Shown here in pieces: positions 5,833 to 8,559 of a DNA stretch of 8,559 bases. The stretch is taken from contig DBUL01000028.1 in assembly GCA_002307905.1 (NCBI GenBank), positions 16,845 through 25,403 on the forward strand, read 5' to 3'. The notes under the pieces were generated by a model. It saw only the letters and a list, made by a program, of their open reading frames with translations. It did no database searches and had not been told where the DNA came from. This stretch comes from Rhizobiaceae bacterium UBA1291. Its GTDB lineage: Bacteria; Pseudomonadota; Alphaproteobacteria; Rhizobiales; Rhizobiaceae. Position 1 is the stretch's first letter, and each line of letters starts with the position of its first letter. Both the position numbers and the translations under genes were made by a program.

Positions 5833-6678
5833 TTGTCCTCAGCCGCCGAACTCATGTCCATACTGACCTTTCCGGCGATCGATCCGGTGGCCTTCTCCCT
5901 CGGCCCACTGGCGATCCATTGGTACGGCCTCGCCTATGTCGCCGGAATCCTGCTCGGATGGTTGGTTGCGCGCGGCATGCTGCGCAATCCGAAACTGTGG
6001 CCAAACGACACCCCGCCCTGCACGGCTTCCCATCTCGACGACTTCCTCGTTTGGGTAGCGCTTGGCATCGTACTCGGGGGGCGCATCGGCTACATCCTGT
6101 TCTACGATTTCGCCGCGATCCTCGACGATCCGATCCGCGTGATCGAGATCTGGAACGGGGGTATGTCGTTCCATGGCGGCTTCCTTGGCGCGACATTGGC
6201 CATGGTCTTTTTCGCCCGGCGCCACGCCATCCCGCTGTGGAGCCTGTTCGATATCGTCGCGAGCGTCGCGCCGCTCGGTATCTTCTTCGGCCGCATCGCC
6301 AATTTTATCAACGGCGAACTGTGGGGACGCCCCTCCGACATGCCCTGGGCCATGGTCTTCCCGACAGGCGGCCCCTTTCCGCGCCATCCGAGCCAGCTCT
6401 ATGAAGCCATGCTCGAAGGCCTGCTGACCTTCCTCGTACTCCAGGTCGTCGGCCGCCTGCTCGGCGGCTTCCGTTCGCCGGGCCTGGTCACCGGCTGCTT
6501 CGTCATTCTCTACGCCTTGTCACGCATCACCGTCGAATTCTTCCGCGAACCGGATCCGCAACTCGGCTATCTTGTAGGCGGCTGGCTAACCATGGGCATG
6601 CTCTTGTCTGTGCCGATGCTTGCCGCTGGCGCCTGGGCGCTTGTGAGGGCCCGGCGCACCGCAGATCCGCGGCCGTGA
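5833..6678 (+). CDS. lgt: Prolipoprotein diacylglyceryl transferase
   Basis: Polytopic inner-membrane enzyme that moves diacylglyceryl from phosphatidylglycerol to the lipobox cysteine of prolipoproteins, the first step of lipoprotein maturation. The 281 residues fit the family. Visible motifs are IHWYGLAYVAGI near the N-terminus, GGRIGYILFYD (82-92), the MSFHGGFLGA block with H114, the signature GRIANFINGELWGRPSD (153-169), RHPSQLYEAMLEG (184-196) and SRITVEFFREPD (230-241) with R238, the position matching the essential C-terminal arginine of the E. coli enzyme. About seven hydrophobic segments are visible. I place the start at TTG 5833 (MSSAAELMSIL) because of the binding site at 5819-5828 and the promoter spacing; the alternative is ATG 5854, seven codons shorter. 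The open frame back to 5656 lies upstream of the candidate promoter and is not used. It heads the lgt-methyltransferase-pgeF run. Confidence 0.95.
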   Translation: MSSAAELMSILTFPAIDPVAFSLGPLAIHWYGLAYVAGILLGWLVARGMLRNPKLWPNDTPPCTASHLDDFLVWVALGIVLGGRIGYILFYDFAAILDDPIRVIEIWNGGMSFHGGFLGATLAMVFFARRHAIPLWSLFDIVASVAPLGIFFGRIANFINGELWGRPSDMPWAMVFPTGGPFPRHPSQLYEAMLEGLLTFLVLQVVGRLLGGFRSPGLVTGCFVILYALSRITVEFFREPDPQLGYLVGGWLTMGMLLSVPMLAAGAWALVRARRTADPRP

Positions 6679-6699
6679 AGCGAACATGAGGCGCCCAGC

Positions 6700-7800
6700 A
6701 TGACCACTGCCCTCGCCGAGAAAATCAAGTCCCTGATACTGGCCAGCGGCCCGATGAGCGTGACCGACTATTTCGCCCTGTGCCTCGCAGATCCCGAGCA
6801 CGGCTACTACAGGACGCGCAACCCGTTCGGCCGGGCCGGTGACTTCGTCACCGCGCCCGAAATCAGCCAGTTGTTCGGCGAGATGGTCGGAATCTTCCTG
6901 GTCATCGCCTGGCAGCGCCATGGCGAACCTGCGGATGCGCGCATCGTCGAGATCGGGCCCGGTCGCGGCACGATGATGGCCGACATGCTGCGCGTGATCG
7001 CGCGGCTCGCACCGCGTCTCTATGAGACGGCAACCATCCACCTCGTCGAGACGAGCCCGGCCCTGCAGGACGTGCAGCGCCAGACGCTTTCCACGCACTC
7101 AGGCCGAATTGCCTGGCACACGAGCTTCGATGAAGTGCCGGAAGGCTTTACGCTCATCGCCGCCAACGAACTGTTCGACGCCATTCCCATCCGCCAGTTC
7201 GTCAAGACCCCGACCGGCTGGCGCGAACGCATGGTCGGGCTCGATTCGGATGGCGAACTCTGCTTTGCCGCTGGCGTCGCGACGCTGGATCCGGCCGTTT
7301 TGCCGCAGCGGCAGATTGCGCCACCGGATGGCGAGATCTTTGAGATCGCCCCTGCCCGTCAGGCAGTCATGACAACGCTCTGCGACCGCCTGCTGAAGTG
7401 TCACGGAACGGCGCTGGTGATCGACTATGGCCACATGGTCAGCGGTTTCGGCGACACGCTCCAGGCGGTCCTCGCGCATCAGTACGACCCACCGCTTGCC
7501 CATCCCGGCATGGCGGACCTGACCAGCCATGTCGACTTCGAAAACCTCGCCCGCACCGCACTGGCGACCGGCGTTCAAGTCAACGGCTGCATGTATCAGG
7601 GCGACTTCCTCGTCGGCCTTGGCATCGAGGACCGTGCGGCCTCGCTCGGCCGCGGCAAGGACGCCAAGACCCAGGACGAGATCGTCAAGGCGGTCGAGCG
7701 ACTGGCCAGCGCTGGCGAGGGCCGCATGGGCGAGCTTTTCAAGGTCATGGCGATTTCCAGTCCAGCCATGGCTCTGCCGCCCTTTAAGGGAGCCAATTGA
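6700..7800 (+). CDS. NDUFAF7/MidA-type SAM-dependent methyltransferase
   Basis: Predicted class I SAM-dependent protein methyltransferase of the COG1565 (DUF185) family, 366 residues. The family's N-terminal block is clear: VTDYFALCLADPEHGYYRTR (21-40) and GDFVTAPEISQLFGE (47-61). The SAM-binding motif is IVEIGPGRGTMMADMLR (82-98), followed by LVETSPAL (115-122), ANELFDAIPIRQF (155-167), VIDYGH (240-245), MADLTSHVDF (271-280) and QGDFLVGLGI (300-309). The mitochondrial member NDUFAF7 dimethylates an arginine of a complex I subunit (NDUFS2); a matching role on NuoD here is plausible but inferred. No signal peptide; cytoplasmic or peripheral to the membrane. GAGG at 6688-6691 sits 8 bases before the ATG, and the gap to lgt is 21 bases, so the two are likely co-transcribed. 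Confidence 0.93.
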   Translation: MTTALAEKIKSLILASGPMSVTDYFALCLADPEHGYYRTRNPFGRAGDFVTAPEISQLFGEMVGIFLVIAWQRHGEPADARIVEIGPGRGTMMADMLRVIARLAPRLYETATIHLVETSPALQDVQRQTLSTHSGRIAWHTSFDEVPEGFTLIAANELFDAIPIRQFVKTPTGWRERMVGLDSDGELCFAAGVATLDPAVLPQRQIAPPDGEIFEIAPARQAVMTTLCDRLLKCHGTALVIDYGHMVSGFGDTLQAVLAHQYDPPLAHPGMADLTSHVDFENLARTALATGVQVNGCMYQGDFLVGLGIEDRAASLGRGKDAKTQDEIVKAVERLASAGEGRMGELFKVMAISSPAMALPPFKGAN

Positions 7801-7878
7801 CAGGGGCGGCGGCGATAAGCCACCATCGCGGCGGCTGAATCTGCGGCGAGATCTCTGTTTCCCTAGTATTTTCAGGGG

Positions 7879-7914
7879 CGAGGCGGTCGAATCGATCACC
7901 CACCCACCGCCTCG
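7879..7914 (+). promoter_or_regulatory. Hairpin running into the pgeF ribosome binding site
   Basis: CGAGGCGGT (7879-7887) is perfectly complementary to ACCGCCTCG (7906-7914), a 9-bp GC-rich stem with an 18-base loop. Its last base is the first G of GGAGG (7914-7918), which itself lies 6 bases before the pgeF ATG. It sits in the 124-base gap after the methyltransferase gene. No T-run follows, so it is not an intrinsic terminator. It may tune translation or protect a processed 5' end; that is inference. Confidence 0.5.
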
Positions 7915-7924
7915 GAGGCTGCTT

Positions 7925-8559
7925 ATGCAGGACCACCCCTTGCCCGACCCGATCACCAGTCCGCTACTTGCCGATGCCGAGAGCAAGGGCATCCGCCACG
8001 GCTTCTTCACCCGCAAGGGCGGCGTTTCGGAAGGCATCTACCGCGGCCTGAATGTCGGCCTCGGCTCCAACGACGAAAGGCAGAAGGTTCACGAAAATCG
8101 CCGCCGCGTCAGCGACTGGTTCGGCCTTGAGCCAGAGAAGCTGGCAACGGTGCACCAGATCCACTCGCCGGACGTGGTCGTTGTGGACCGCACCTACGAC
8201 GGAAACCGCCCCACGGCCGACGCCCTCGTGACGGCGTCCCCGGGCGTCATTCTCGGCGTGCTCTCCGCCGATTGCGGCCCGGTGCTGTTTGCCGATGCCG
8301 AAGCGGGCATCATCGGCGCCGCCCATGCCGGCTGGAAGGGTGCGCTCGGCGGCGTGCTGGAAAACACGATTCTCGCCATGCAATCGCTCGGCGCGCGGCG
8401 CGAGGCGATCACCGCCTGTCTCGGCCCGTCGATCAGTGGCGAGAACTATGAGGTCGGACCGGAGTTCGTCGACCGCTTTCTCGATGAAAACCCGGACTTC
8501 ACCCAGTTCTTCCGCCCTTCACCTAAGCCTGGCCATGCCATGTTCGATCTGCAGGGCCT
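7925..8559 (+). CDS. pgeF: Peptidoglycan editing factor PgeF (YfiH family), 3' end outside window
   Basis: The first 211 codons of a YfiH/PgeF (formerly laccase-domain, DUF152) protein; the frame is open to the window edge and the family is about 250-260 residues, so some 45 are missing. PgeF is a cytoplasmic metalloenzyme that removes wrongly incorporated L-serine-containing UDP-MurNAc precursors; human relatives act on purine nucleosides. Visible are HGFFTRKGGVSEGIYRGLN (25-43), VHQIHS with ligand H80, LSADCGPVLF with C117, and AAHAGWKG with H134: the His-Cys-His metal site with family-like spacing. ACLGPSISGENYEVG (164-178) is the conserved block after it. The ATG is chosen for the strong GGAGG 6 bases upstream. 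It lies 124 bases after the methyltransferase gene, so it may be in the same operon or have its own promoter; I saw no good promoter motif in the gap. Confidence 0.93.
   Translation, partial: MQDHPLPDPITSPLLADAESKGIRHGFFTRKGGVSEGIYRGLNVGLGSNDERQKVHENRRRVSDWFGLEPEKLATVHQIHSPDVVVVDRTYDGNRPTADALVTASPGVILGVLSADCGPVLFADAEAGIIGAAHAGWKGALGGVLENTILAMQSLGARREAITACLGPSISGENYEVGPEFVDRFLDENPDFTQFFRPSPKPGHAMFDLQG

Noticed and set aside
7801..7924. Search for a promoter or terminator between the methyltransferase gene and pgeF
   Set aside because: TAGTAT at 7864-7869 is -10-like but has no acceptable -35 at 16-18 bases; the GCGAT/ATCGC stem at 7812-7829 has no T-run.
7099..8037. 312-codon minus-strand frame spanning the methyltransferase end and pgeF start
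   Set aside because: Opposes two strongly conserved genes and has low-complexity shadow composition.

Overview
The window looks like ordinary chromosome from an alphaproteobacterium, most likely of the rhizobial group (Hyphomicrobiales). It is GC-rich, the gene families and their order (MarR/response regulator/kinase; proC; ubiK; lgt; NDUFAF7-type methyltransferase; pgeF) are typical of that group, and the two best promoter candidates fit the alphaproteobacterial CTTGAC-N17-CTATAT pattern. This placement is inferred from the genes alone; no rRNA or other marker is present. I see no insertion sequence, prophage, tRNA, rRNA or CRISPR array.

Layout. (1) 32-2615, plus strand: a three-gene signalling operon of MarR-type regulator, OmpR-type response regulator and EnvZ-like membrane histidine kinase, spaced 1 and 33 bases apart. 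The first two genes resemble the PetP-PetR pair described upstream of the cytochrome bc1 operon in Rhodobacter. A DUF1349 gene (2639-3223, GTG start) follows 23 bases later and may be co-transcribed. (2) 3239-4916, minus strand, converging on the first block with only 15 bases between: ybjN-like gene, proC and csaA, read in that order, with a 2-base gap and then an ATGA stop/start overlap. (3) 4917-5380: a 464-base stretch with no convincing gene. It holds a palindrome, several short hairpins, a TATAAT motif on the plus strand and, at its far end, a clear intrinsic terminator for ubiK. (4) 5381-5641, minus strand: a small ubiK-type coiled-coil protein gene, divergent from lgt across a 191-base region with a candidate promoter in each direction. 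(5) 5833-8559, plus strand: lgt (lipoprotein diacylglyceryl transferase, probably TTG start), an NDUFAF7/MidA-type methyltransferase and pgeF, the last running off the window.

Functionally the window combines envelope or respiratory signalling (kinase cascade), proline synthesis with a tRNA-binding/chaperone-like protein, ubiquinone and respiratory-complex accessory functions (ubiK; the NDUFAF7 family), and envelope biogenesis (lgt, pgeF). I found no clearly new system. The points most worth a second look are the structured 4917-5280 intergenic stretch, the 9-bp hairpin that runs into the pgeF ribosome binding site, the kinase H-box with isoleucine in place of the usual proline, and the PetP-PetR-like pair coupled to its own kinase.
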